Assembly: GCA_015178975.1 (NCBI GenBank)
Contig: WHVD01000005.1
Location: forward strand, 1,302,001 to 1,366,000
Source of the DNA: Hysterangium stoloniferum
Taxonomy: Eukaryota; Basidiomycota; Agaricomycetes; Hysterangiales; Hysterangiaceae
Direction: 5' to 3'
DNA: 64,000 nt
The notes beneath the pieces were generated by a model that did no database searches, had not been told where the DNA came from, and worked only from the letters and a program-made list of their open reading frames with translations. The stretch's first letter is position 1; each line of letters starts with the position of its first letter. Made by a program: the position numbers and the translations under genes. Positions 11,966 through 23,180 of the stretch are shown piece by piece.

Positions 11966-13037
11966 ATGCCACCAAAGGGCGGGAACGCGAAGAAAGAGGC
12001 CGGAAGAGCAAAGAAGGCAGAGAATGAGAACAAGAAAAAAGAGGTCGCTGCAGCGGAGAAGGTGTGCAAGCCACACGAGTCTCCCGCCTGCTGTAGATCC
12101 TAGACTAATATCTTTGTAGGACCGCAAGGAAGCGGCCGAGTGGGAAGACGGCGCCAAATCCAACAAGGCAAAAGAGTTGAAAGAGGAGAAGAAACGTGCT
12201 GAGGCTGCTAGGAAGGCTGAAAATGCTCGATTACTCGCAGAAGAAGAGACCAGTGCTCCTGCCAAAGTAAAAGCTGCCCCGAAAGCAGGCGCGAAGAAGG
12301 CTCCCAAGGCCCAAACACCTGCCGGTCCAGGTGCTATTGCTGCTGGGGGTGGACTGGGCGGAAGTAGCAGTGCTACTGGCAAGCTTGGCGCGGGTGGCGA
12401 GGATAAGATCGAGAGCTTCCAGGCAACAGGCATCGATGACGCTCTCGACTTGTTATCAATCGTGAATGCCAAAACGGATAAAGCAAGTGTCGGCCAACAG
12501 GCAGCTGGGTTAGAGCGCCATCCAGAAGTACGTCCCCCCTGTAACTGAAGTCGATGGACTGTTATTGAATTGTCTTGGTACTAGCGTCGTTTCAAGGTAA
12601 ATAACCTATTGTTGCTATTTTATATTACCTCCCGATTAACCCTCAAACAGGCCGCCTTCGAAGCTTATCAAGAACGAGAATTACCCCAAGCTAAGCAGGA
12701 TGTGAGAGCTAAGCTTTCTGCTTAAATATTTATTAACTGAGGTTTTCGTACAGCATCCGGGACTTCGATTACAACAATACAAGGTATTAATCATGATCAT
12801 TTTGATCCGTATTTGCAGTTACTGACCATTCATAATAGGATCTCCTTTACAAACAATTCCAGAAGAGCCCTGATAATCCGTAAGACCTGAATACAGTGGA
12901 TGTGTCTCTAATTGCTGATTCTATTTCGTAGGTTTAACCAGGTCCTGGTTTCGTATGATGCTAACAAGGACGAGAAAGTCGAGGCACTGAAAAAGAAGAA
13001 AGAGCAAGTGGAGGAACGATTGCGGCAGGACGATTAG
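11966..13037 (+). CDS. CCDC124/LSO2-type ribosome-associated coiled-coil protein
   Basis: Homologues bind the ribosomal decoding/GTPase region and take part in ribosome hibernation and recovery. Seven exons: 11966-12061, 12120-12527, 12585-12596, 12651-12701, 12754-12783, 12839-12879, 12932-13037. The protein starts MPPKGGNAKKEAGRAKKAE and continues as a very basic helix with repeated Lys/Glu/Ala. A Pro/Ala/Gly-rich linker follows, then the conserved C-terminal domain: LERHPE, RRFKAAFEAYQERELP, HPGLRLQQYKDLLYKQFQ and NPFNQVLVSYDAN. The third exon is only 12 nt and codes RRFK. Length and domain order match the family. It converges on the histone deacetylase gene downstream. Confidence 0.9.
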
Positions 13038-13491
13038 TCAGAGCAATATACATCAAACAGGTGTGAGTTTTGGGTTGGGAAACGCAGAGCCAACTAGCTA
13101 TGTATAATGATGTAAACCACCACATATCAGCAATAATCATGCACATGCATCTCCAGCTCTCAAAAGTCGACTACACAATGTCAACGAAAGCTATTGTGCT
13201 CTCTCCAGTGACATTTCAAATGGGTAGATGTATGATGTGAGTTTATACCATGCAGTCATTATTGTCCCATGCATCATCCTTTGATCAATGCTATGAGAGG
13301 GCAATGTTTCTGTGAATCCAGGCTGACAACAATTAAGGTGAATTTAGAAAAATCCCCATATGCCCTAAAGGCTCATGTGTGGTAGGTATACAGCCTGGTT
13401 TAAAGCAGGTGCTGCGTTTTCTCACTCATTCATCAGTATAATTCATCATACCTAGTACACAATATACATATGCAACAACCAAAATTGCCAA
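13038..13491. other. Convergent 3' region between CCDC124-like and HOS2 genes
   Basis: Holds no recognisable coding sequence; expected to carry the two 3' UTRs. AT-rich with TATATA and CATGCA repeats around 13130-13260. Confidence 0.4.
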
Positions 13492-15399
13492 TCACGGCTC
13501 ATTGAGATCCATTTCACTAGGTGTATCACGTTCAGCAACAGCAACCCTCCTACGACCTTTCGCTCGACTGCCCCGTGGTCGTCCCCTCGGCTTTCCCCTC
13601 TTCACTGGTTGTGTAATAGGCACATCTGCCCCACCAAACGTGGAAGTCGACGCGTCATCTTTAAAATCATCCTCATCTCGTGGAATAATACTCGGTCTCA
13701 ATGTGGCCCTGGTGCGGATTTGAGTGCTCCTCAGCCGTCCCCTGACTCCACCTCTTTTGGTGGGAGGCGATGGCTCATCGTCAGTTCTATCGAGATCTCC
13801 ATCAGAATCAAAGAATTCATTCTGTGCACGGTGAGGATCTGAGCGAGTTTCTCCTGCTGTGCCGGTCCCTCTTTCTTCATCTTTTTCATCTGCATTGCGT
13901 TCCTCTTCTTCCAGCCACCCAGCCAAGTCTGGTGGGATTTCTTGCATCTGAACGCTGGGTGCGCCTTCCAAGTATCGCAGTTTGTTTTTGATGCTGGCCG
14001 TTATTTTTTGAAGGGAAGCAGGAGTGTTGAGGTTGTCAACCTTGGTTACAATTTTTGGATGAAGTCGATAGTCGGGCGCGAAAAATGAGTCGTATGGCGT
14101 TGAAGGAAGGTCATCAGACACCTCTGCCCCCACTAGCACTGAGGTTTCATAGGCCCAACATCGACTGACGTTGTGGATCGTATACCCACCCCCTCCTAGT
14201 ATAAGAAGCGGCAGGTTAAATCTCTTGACAAAACTAACACATTCACCGTGGGCCGCGATTGATAAATTGAAGGCGCCCAGACGATCACAACCGAGAGAGT
14301 CTGCACCACATTGGAGGACTATTGATGTAGGTCGAAAGGACGTGACAGTGTCCTCGATAATGGTCTTAAATAATGTGACGTACGAATCGTCATCAATGCC
14401 GTCCTCCAGAGGGATATTTAGACAAAAGTGCTTTCCAATGCCGTTACCGTTATCATTTAACTTTCCAGTACCGGGAAAAAAATCCCCATTGTACTTATGA
14501 AATGATACAGTCATGACCCTGTTGGATTGCCAAAATGCCAATTCCACGCCGTCTCCGTGATGGATGTCGATATCAATGTAGAGTACGCGCGGGTGATATC
14601 TATGTATGCGATATAAGATTTAAGATTAAAGTACTAGTGATATTCTTTATGGGGATCCCACCTGAGTAATTCTAATATCGCCAGGACGATATCATTGACG
14701 TAGCAAAAGCCACTCGCTTCTCCCCGTTTAGCATGGTGTAACCCGCCAGACCAGTTAATGGCAATGTCAGTATTTCCATGTGAGAGCCTTCGTGCACCTG
14801 CTAGTGAGGCTCCGGCGTATTTTCGACAAAAATCATACATTTCTGCGAAAACGGGGCAGTCCTCTACGCAGTTGAACTGCTCCACAAGTGTCCTGAGTTC
14901 ATTCTCCTTTGAAGGAGAAACCCTACACAAAAGATGTAATGAGTTGTGCCACTATTAAACGTGTAGTATACCTCGATAGAAAATCCACGTAGTCAGAATC
15001 GTGGTACAATTCCAGCTCTGCTTTCGTCGCTGGCCGTGGTGTGAAAAAGCTATGAATGTGTTTGTCGAGGCCGTAGCCGAGTACGAGCGCATTGGTCAAA
15101 GTCAATCTATGTGGTTTCATAGGGTGGAGTTCCTTTTGATAGAAATCAGCAGATGATACCAAGAAATATGGGCAAACGTACTCCATAATGATATTCTCCT
15201 ACACCATTTGGGAAGTAATAGGAAACCACTGGACGAGAATGGGGCTATATAAAACAGTCAGAGACTACATCGAGTTATTTTAAATTCCATATTACCATAC
15301 ATTTATTCGTTCCTCAATGGATTGTGCGATGCCAGGCGCCTCGGGATCTAGAAAATGCGAACTCGAGGAAAAAGTCACACTTCGGCTTGCTCGAACCAT
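13492..15399 (-). CDS. HOS2: Class I histone deacetylase, HOS2/HDAC3 type
   Basis: Zinc-dependent deacetylase of histone tails, probably the catalytic subunit of a SET3-like complex in the nucleus. About six exons run from ATG 15399 to the stop at 13492. Conserved blocks in order: [13 protein letters not shown], then [40 protein letters not shown] (active-site His pair); [16 protein letters not shown] (metal ligands); [13 protein letters not shown] (typical of HOS2/HDAC3); and [19 protein letters not shown]. The intron inside the HYG/ELHPMK block begins GTACGT and ends AAAAG. The C-terminal tail of about 150 residues is acidic, then ends in an Arg/Gly/Lys-rich segment ([19 protein letters not shown]) with two AT-hook-like GRPRG/KPRG cores, longer than in yeast HOS2. 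Confidence 0.93.
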
Positions 15400-15744
15400 C
15401 CCAATACAACACCAAAATATTATGCTTCAGCAGACGTAATTCTACGCCGGAATAATATAAAAAATCGTGAAGGATGGAAGCACTCCTGTGCACCAACCGG
15501 AACTTTTACTACTAAGCGTGACGTGCACGTTAAATTAGGCAACTCCGTGGGCAACGGGTTTTTTTATAGTCCCTGTCAATGTCTTGGAGATGGAATAATC
15601 TGTCAATATGGGCAAATGCTTCGAGGTTAAAAAATATGACACGCTGAAATGGAGGCAGTGATCAAGAAGAGGGAAGATTGCGGAGTTAGAAAATAGTCTT
15701 AACTACTCTACAAATCCAAGTCACATTTGAAAGAATGAGTAAAT

Positions 15745-15982
15745 AAACGTTCTCGGAAATGGTTATTGTGAAGTTAATGGCACAGTGGCAAATGATTGTA
15801 GTTGACCAGTGATCATACTGAGCGCAAGGATATTGACTCCTCCTGCTCCTTTAAGTTGACTAAACAAGCGTTCTCGGAAACGGCTATTGGAAAGTTAATG
15901 CCAGTGTCAAATGATTGTAGTCGACCAGTGATCATGCTGAGCGCAAGGATATTGACTCCTCCTGCTCCTTCAAGTTGACTAA
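15745..15982. repeat. Two-copy tandem duplication, unit about 120 bp
   Basis: Two near-identical units in direct order (15745 to about 15865 and 15866-15982). They share CGTTCTCGGAAA at the start and GGATATTGACTCCTCCTGCTCC plus AAGTTGACTAA at the end, with about ten differences. It lies between the start of HOS2 and the 3' end of PER1 and is not coding as far as I can see. Confidence 0.8.
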
Positions 15983-16150
15983 TATGGGCCGGCGCCCCGG
16001 CCATTTAAGCAGAATGCCCGTGCCAAACAGACATTCAAAGTATCCATACGATCAAATTAATATTTTGCCACAGTTATTTTAGAGGTAAACGTTTTGGGGG
16101 TATTTCAGCTCCCTGTGCCGAACTGCAGAATTTGATTTACACAGTCAGTT

Positions 16151-17220
16151 TCAGATCTTTCCGGCTTTCCATCCCTCGTCAAGAGCATCATCGATGAGAA
16201 ATCTCCACCAAAATAATACGATAGGCGCAGTCGAGAGATGCCATAGAGCGTGTGCATCAATTGTCCGTCCCCAAGGGGGGAAATCGAAGAGTTCCAGTGT
16301 TGTAGCCATTGTTGTTAAAATGGCAAATGTTACCGCTTTGTATGCATGATCCGGTCGATATGTACTTGGGCGTAAAGGAAAAGGACGTGTCAAAGGCGTA
16401 GGTAGGGAATATGTGATCCATAAGAGATTATGTAATATCCCAATAACGAGGTTGGCAGCCATATTGTAGGTGTAATCGAAGCGATGAAGAGAAGATAAAT
16501 ACCCAACATGGATGATATAAGTGAGAATGCAGAGCGAGGCCCAAATGTCTAGGGTTGATGGTCTTGATTGTTTAGAGGATATGACGAGACGTTGCTGTAA
16601 GGGGGTGTATAGATGAAATAGACGAACGGCAGTGTAGAATAACGAATACAGTATTGCCAAACCAGCCGAGAAATAATCTAATTTCTCAGTTGACGGCATG
16701 TCTACAAATACATTAGGGAATAAAATAAGTACAGGATACGACCAGCGGTACCTCGAGTGTGAAACACCGCGGACCAGATCCACGCGTTGACATTGACAAC
16801 TCCCCATCCCAAATAATATTTCCTCATTGGGTGTGTTTTAGGTATAACCCGCCTGGCTCTTCGGAAGCCGTGAACATGTCCCCAAAGGTTCAAAAGGGAG
16901 AATAGAACGGATGCTGGCTCCTGTATTCCTAGGAATCTCCAAAACGGCCATTTTCCGTAGTACTGATGCACTGGCTCGTGTGCAGATATCGCCTGGTCGG
17001 TGATACTGTGCATGCAAACATATCTACATTCATCTCTGCACGTCCACCGTGTGACGCGAAGGGCCAACGGTAAGGTGATTGGACCTGTGGGTGGAAGACA
17101 TTTTTTGCTTTCACATTGTGATACACAGTCTGTGAATGTTGAATGTCTATCTCCAGAGGATGCGGTGATGATGGAAGCAAAGAGAAAGATGGTGGAGAAC
17201 AACAAGGTGAAACTTCGCAT
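16151..17220 (-). CDS. PER1: PER1/PGAP3-type GPI-anchor phospholipase
   Basis: ER/Golgi membrane protein that removes the sn-2 acyl chain during GPI-anchor lipid remodelling. Two exons: 16752-17220 and 16151-16701, split by a 50-nt GTACC...GTAG intron. The product has a signal peptide (MRSFTLLFSTIFLFASIITASS), a Cys-rich luminal domain (DCVSQCESKKC, WTCRDECRYVCM), a conserved YYGKWPFWRFLGIQEPASVLFSLLNL block and about seven membrane segments. Candidate CREST-superfamily catalytic residues are the His in WSAVFHTRD, its Asp, and the His residues in DAHALWHLSTAPI near the C-terminus. Length of about 340 residues is normal for the family. The neighbouring genes do not suggest a pathway link. Confidence 0.92.
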
Positions 17221-19292
17221 CGCTGGTAATTGGCCACAGTGGACGAAAATGGGCGTTTGTTGTCGTGTCTAGTTTTCCAATCATCTAGTTTGTTACCTTT
17301 CTCTTCTTCCCACTGTCCCCCCATAATCATCAACAAACATGAATTCACCTCTTTGGCAATAGATAGACTTATTAATCCTTTAAAGTAACGCGCTAGGAAT
17401 TACCTCAATCCGGAAGCCCTCCGCCAAAGCATCCAACCTTTATGTTAGCTGAGCTGATTGGTAGCATATCATGAAAAAAATTCCACACAGCTAGCGCTAC
17501 AGTATTCTAATTGGTATCGTGAATGCAGACTACCGCGGTGCCCAATATATATCTGTGCTTTAGGTCTTCAGCCACGGGCATATACTGTTCCCTTGGATAT
17601 GATGTCGGCCATTTGGGCAATCTACTACTTATATTATTATATATCTTGAAACCCGAAAGTCACCTAGTCAACCCCAAATTATAATTGGCAAAGCCCATGA
17701 TGACGGGCACTGGGATTTCTCATGGCAGTCACAATTAATTGATACGAGAGAGAACGTACTATGGTCAGTGAGCTCATTTCTCAAGTCAGTTTGTTGGCTT
17801 TTTAACGCTTCCTACGTCGTTCTATCAAGGTCTGAAACGATATATCAGCTTAATATTGATATTTCTCACTCCGCAATTTCAACGGCCTGCTCGTGCCAGT
17901 GTAGACACCATTGCGAAAGTTCAGTCTATGAGACCTTCTCAAGTCGACTCGGCAAAATATTTATCTTTCCCTCATAAAGGCCTTGGCAATGTATAACAGT
18001 TTTCCTCTAGCGGTTCACCATAGCGACTGCTCCTCTGATCTCCACCCGTTAATAATTCGTGTGAAAATATCAGTGCCTAGTCATTCCTCGACTCTTCAAG
18101 GCTATAACAATGGGCTGTAAAGCATCTCTGGTTTCATTGGCCGTATTTTCATTCCTCCCCAGTGTCCCCATCCCCATCCACCACCACCACTGCCCTAAAA
18201 AAACACGGGATAGCGTCCTGAGCACGCAAGTCAGTCAGCCTATCTTGATAGGCAACTAAAGTGGTATGTTACATATTTTTTGGAAAGAGGGGTCGAACAT
18301 AGTGATATCTTGTTTTACAGCTGATTTGATTATCATTGGTCTGACACCTACAGGTTATCTCCATCTCACGGGCAACAATGAGATGGTGGGCATGAATCGA
18401 TCCGCATGTGTTGGATACTACTTGTTATCGCCAGGCCCACATGCACACCGCAGACACGCGGACTACAGGTGCGTCTAATGTCAAGTCTGTGACGTTTGCC
18501 ATATCGACCCGCTCAATCCCTACGGCGAGCTGCCAAATTTCAAAATGACTTGTGCATGACCTTCCTTCTATTGTTCAGTCTCGGTGAGTTGTGGACTGGA
18601 CATATCTCACACTCTTCTAATTTTGTCGAGGATGTCAGGCACGAACTATGTCTTCCATCGAGATTCAACTTCGAGCGGGTATGCTCCTCACGGGAGTTAG
18701 AGGTGTAGGTCATCCCCCACCATGATCCGGCTTAGCATGCGGAGCAGGCGTCAAGCTCCCAAGGTAGTATGGGTAGTGCTAATGATAAACTTGTTACATT
18801 TCAAAGGATGAGAGGGAGGAGTTCTTTCGACCTGGACCGTGCTTGCGTTCACCGAATGAGATCACAAAATTTCAATCAAACCCTATTCCCTTTGTTAACA
18901 TTCCAGTTCTTTTTTGCTGTCTGTCAGATGACCAATTACCTTCCGGTCGCTTCCAGTGTTCCTTGGACAGAAGAGTTAGTGCACTCATTTGTCCCAGTTC
19001 CTTGTTCAGGCACAGAGGAGCGCTGGGCCACCTGTTGGTGAATCTTGTCGTATTTGGGCAGCAGGGCATTTGTGCAGGTCTCGTCACGGCAGCCTGTGGA
19101 ATGTCCCATCTTTATCAGGTAATTCTGTCGTATATGTCAAATTTAACTAAATATAAGTGTCATTTCTTCATTGATTGCGTTGCCGTGAAACCCGTAGAAG
19201 CTAGTAACGTTTAAGTATTAAATATGGTAACAGGTTAAGGTATATCTACAGTGACCCGTGAGATCCAAGATAACAACTAAGAAGATAATAAT
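17221..19292. other. Intergenic region without a recognisable gene
   Basis: About 2 kb with only short frames lacking domain or splice support. It should contain the PER1 promoter on its left side. I see no RNA gene or repeat in it. Confidence 0.45.
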
Positions 19293-19513
19293 AATAACAA
19301 TCGAAATGCCCCATGCTCGTTGAGTCGTTTCCCCTCTGCAAGTAAAAGGCTCATTATAGAAAGGAAAGACTCAAGGTGTGAACCCTACTTAAGAGATTCA
19401 AAAAGATAACAATCAAAAAGTTCCATGCTCATTGACGTCGTTTTCCCTCTGCAAGTAAAAAGCTCACTATAGAAAGGAAACGTTAATGGCGTGAACTCTA
19501 GAAGCTTCAAAAT
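19293..19513. repeat. Tandem duplication covering the last exon of the DUF6593 gene
   Basis: Two direct copies of about 110 bp (19293-19405 and 19406-19513). They share ATAACAATC at the start, then CCCTCTGCAAGTAAAA and TATAGAAAGGAAA. The right copy contains the functional terminal exon (19429-19466) and part of the last intron. The left copy carries the same exon sequence in decayed form with its acceptor changed from TATAG to TATAA. Confidence 0.75.
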
Positions 19514-20224
19514 ATTCACCTATAAGAGTATCCATTGACGGCCCTAATGCTGCATCAACTTCTAAAAATGGTCTTTTCGACATACGGAGGACACCCATGT
19601 GTCTGTGGTGTCTGTGGAAGCGCTGCGAGGACAGGGATGAGTAAATAATTGAGAATATTTGCTCACAAGGGGGGGAAAGGGACTCACAACCAGAGCTTCA
19701 CTATCTGGTTCATCAGCCTTTGCAAGCTGTAATGTAAATTTAGCATCACAGTATTGAAGAAAATGGTATCCGAATGTGAATAACTTGCCTCTATTGAACC
19801 TTTCGATTCTCGCCATCTGTATTTATTACCATTCAGATCAGTATATTCTCCGAAACTGGTGCAGAAACTACGATTAGCCCCTCAGCTTAATGGACACAGG
19901 AGCCACTAACATCTTTCTCGTCTGGTCGGTCGTGCCCAAGAACGCTTCAGGGGATCCAAAGTCCGCCTCGGGCTGTTTGGGGCCGATAAATCGGAGGCCA
20001 GAGTATTTTGGTGAGTTCTCATCGTCCTTCTTCAGTTCTGCGATTACCGCAATCTGACCGCTATCGGAATGCAATCTTTTGATCTTTGTGCACCCTGCCT
20101 CCCAGGCGGGCGTTACGATCTCATAGTAGTGCTCATCCAACTCAGTGGCTATTGTAACGTTCCGTAATGAAGTGGTGGTAAAGACGAGCTTGATCGGAGC
20201 GGGTTTCGCTGGTGGTGGCGGCAT
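19429..20224 (-). CDS. DUF6593 domain protein
   Basis: Small protein of about 190 residues from a family abundant in Agaricomycetes, function unknown. Five exons: 19911-20224, 19789-19855, 19688-19726, 19520-19622, 19429-19466. It begins MPPPPAKPAPIKLVFTTTS (family start 'L.F....LRN..I'), has YYEIVTPAW, then FGEYTDLNGNKYRW (the '.D..G..Y.W' core), VRFHRHHRHMGVLRMSK and LEVD, and ends TLIVSFLLAEGKRRQ. The frame closes only if the second intron (19727-19788) is a GC-AG intron with donor GAG|GCAAGT. A 15-base poly-G run (20246-20260) lies 22 bp upstream of the start codon. The terminal exon is duplicated just downstream. Confidence 0.8.
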
Positions 20225-21266
20225 GATGAGGGTGTGAGGGCTCGCGGGGGGGGGGGGGGGAAGGGTTGACAATGAGGGGGAGTAACGAGTTTTTTTTACC
20301 CACGTTATATCTTGCACCGTGCACCGGGTTGGCTGTGTCGTGGTACCACTGTCTTCAGAAAATCCGAAGTTAAGGCGATCCTGCGAGAAGGCTAAGGCAC
20401 GGACCTTTCCCCCAGCTCTCGAGAACGGGGTGACTAATGCCAGAGTGAAAAATAGAATACCTATGTATAATAGTTTGTACGTACATAGTGTAATGCGGGC
20501 CTGCAAGTTGCAGTGCGGCGCTTGCGGCACGGATGTGCAGTGATTGATATCAACGGCGGTTGCTTTGATTATGATATGACTCCGTGCAGAACAATCTGGG
20601 CTTTGACATTTGGTGCAAGCTATTGGTCCTGGGAACATCTGGCCTTTCTTTCCGTACTGCCGGAAGAAGAACACTGATGGCGTTGAAGTTTTTCCGGTGC
20701 CCTTTCTGTCTGACAAAACATCCGACTGATGATCATGTCGCACGTATGAATATGGAGACTCACCATTACCGTCAAAACCACGTAGAAAACCGTGTCCCTT
20801 GGTCTTACAAGTTCATTCAAACCCGCATCATAGCATTTGCTTCGGCTAATCGACTGTCACACGAGGTACGTACTGTAGTATGCAAATGCAGGCTGCCAGG
20901 TATATATCCCCTCAGCCTCTACCGTAGTTGTGAATATTGATTTTATTACATTGTCTGAAAGAGAGGGCGATCCCATAATTAAAATACTGAGTATCTCAAG
21001 CAAAAAATTACCCCATTAATCTTATCCGTGATTTCCGCATCAGAGGCTCGGTACCTACAACGTCCGATCTACAGGCAAGTGTTAGGAGCAGGCGGTGCAT
21101 GTATTACTGTTTTGTACTTGGCTCAAGTCGTTGGCGTTGCCACAGTTTGAACTGAAGCGCTCAGGAGACCGCACCAGTCACATCCTGACAGAGCCGTGAC
21201 AATTCTCTCCTCGTTTCGTTCTCCCATAAAAATTGCATGAAATAAGTGTAAAACGAAACGACCAAC
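20225..21266. other. Divergent intergenic region, DUF6593/PRS
   Basis: About 1 kb between two genes pointing apart. It contains the poly-G run at 20246-20260 and otherwise no convincing gene; frames around 20584-20940 lack domain or splice support. Promoters of both genes should be here. Confidence 0.45.
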
Positions 21267-22734
21267 ATGGCACACGGGAACACCATCAAGCTTTTGGCAG
21301 GCAGGCCCTTTATTACATTCTAATCATCCACTCTTTATTGACTTTTGTCGTCCAGGGAATAGTCACCCTGCACTTGCTCAAGAGGTGGCAGAGCGGTGAG
21401 CAATAACCCCCCGTATGCTCTTCCAATACACCGAAATGGAATTGGGATGCATTCGGTGAATATAGGCTAGGGTTATCTTTGACGCCAACCGTCGTACGCA
21501 AGTTTTCGAACGGCGAAGTCAACGTCAAAATTACCGAGTCCGTCCGCGACGCTGACGTCTTCGTCATCCAATCTGGTTGTGCCGACGTCAACGACAATCT
21601 CATGGAACTCCTCATTATTATTTCTGCATGCAAGACTGCCTCTGCGCGACGAATAACAGCTGTTATACCCTGTTATCCTTACGCTCGACAGGACAAAAAG
21701 GATCAGAGCAGGGCACCCATTACCGCCAAACTGGTAGCTAACATGCTTGTAGTCGCGGGATGTGACCACGTCATTACCATGGACCTACACGCTGGCCAGA
21801 TTCAAGGGTTCTTCGACATACCTGTTGATAATTTGTTTTCGGAGCCTATTATGCTAAGTTATATCAAAACTCACATTGAAGGCTGGAAAAATGCTATCGT
21901 TGTGAGCCCGGATGCCGGCGGTGCTAAAAGGTAAGGCTCTGTTTCTGGCTTGGAGTTTTCTTTGTATCTAAATAATGAGAAAAGAACGACTGCTCTTGCT
22001 GATAAGCTAGGCATTGATTTCGCACTCATTCATAGAAAAAGACGTTCCAGAGCTCCAGACGCCCCAGAGCAAATGGAGCTTCTTGTCGGTGACGTCAAAG
22101 GCAAGGTCCGTATATTCCTTTTGCTTTAATTTTTGCTCTGATGTGTGAGCAGGTTGCTATATTGGTCGACGACATGATAGACACAGGAAAGACTGTGATG
22201 CTTGCCACACGTTCTCTTAAAGAGAATGGAGCTGCTGCTATCCATGTTCTGGTATCTCATGGTACAGGTTACCTCAAAACACTCATAACTGGATCTTTCT
22301 GAGGTCACTGCAGGTCTTTTTGCCGAGGCGAATTTCGGCGCATTGGCTGCTTTACCAATCGAGCGGCTTGTTGTATGTATGATTTTGCCCCACATATTCA
22401 ATCTATAATCGTCCTATAGGTCACCAACTCGATCCCTCAAAAACCGCATTTGTTCATCTCATCAAACGGAGACGTGCCTGTCGCCAATGGAATCACTGGA
22501 TCTGAATCAGACATTTATGAGGTCTTTTCGCATAGCACCTTCTCAAACGGAGAGCTATCCACGTCAACATCGAGAACCAATTCGCCTCAAAATTCCACTC
22601 CAAGTTCGCCACATTTAATCCCTGCAAAGGTCCTGAAGTCAAAGATGGTGATTTTGGATATCAGCAGCACGATAGCGGAAAGCATTCGTCGTACTCACAA
22701 TGGAGAGAGTATCAGCCTGCTTTTCGCAGAATAA
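21267..22734 (+). CDS. PRS: Ribose-phosphate pyrophosphokinase (PRPP synthetase)
   Basis: Makes PRPP from ribose 5-phosphate and ATP for nucleotide, His and Trp synthesis. Seven exons: 21267-21300, 21356-21395, 21466-21930, 21985-22105, 22153-22261, 22314-22372, 22420-22734. Motifs: [62 protein letters not shown], and the PRPP loop [12 protein letters not shown]; the end [13 protein letters not shown] is typical. The first intron (21301-21355) has no usable GT donor and works as a GC-AG intron (GCAG|GCAGGC), giving the conserved LLAGNSHP. Between [10 protein letters not shown] and KMVILDIS there is a Ser/Thr/Asn-rich insertion of about 60 residues, absent from bacterial enzymes. Which yeast PRS paralogue it matches cannot be told here. 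Confidence 0.93.
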
Positions 22735-23180
22735 GGCAAACTGAAAGTGATGCCAGGAATATGATGGGCTCTTGCATGAATGTGATTATCTGTATGAGTA
22801 TTTTTGACTTAGAGCATTAGTAGGGAATGTTATTGGCTTTCAACAAATGAACAAGCTTGATTATACGTTGGTGTGAATTTCACATCTGAGCGTGTGTTTA
22901 CCGTAATTTCGGTGTGTGATAAATAGCACATGGTTGTGTCTTCTCAGCTGTCGAGACTGAAGGTATAGAGTTTCTAGCAAAACTTGTGCTAATAATTTAT
23001 ATATTACAAAACGTTCGAACGATACAAAAAGTGAAATGCAACGCTAAACATGTGGTATCAAACCACTCAACGAAATAACATCTAAAAACGGATCATCAAG
23101 TGTTTAAAAAAAAAAAAGAGTCAAAATAACCACGCACATCGAGTCTATAGATAAATAGTTTTGAGGAAGTGCCAAGCATT
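22735..23180. other. Convergent 3' region
   Basis: AT-rich stretch between the stop of PRS and the stop of the secreted peptide gene, with a short A-run near 23107. No gene seen; both 3' UTRs are expected here. Confidence 0.4.
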
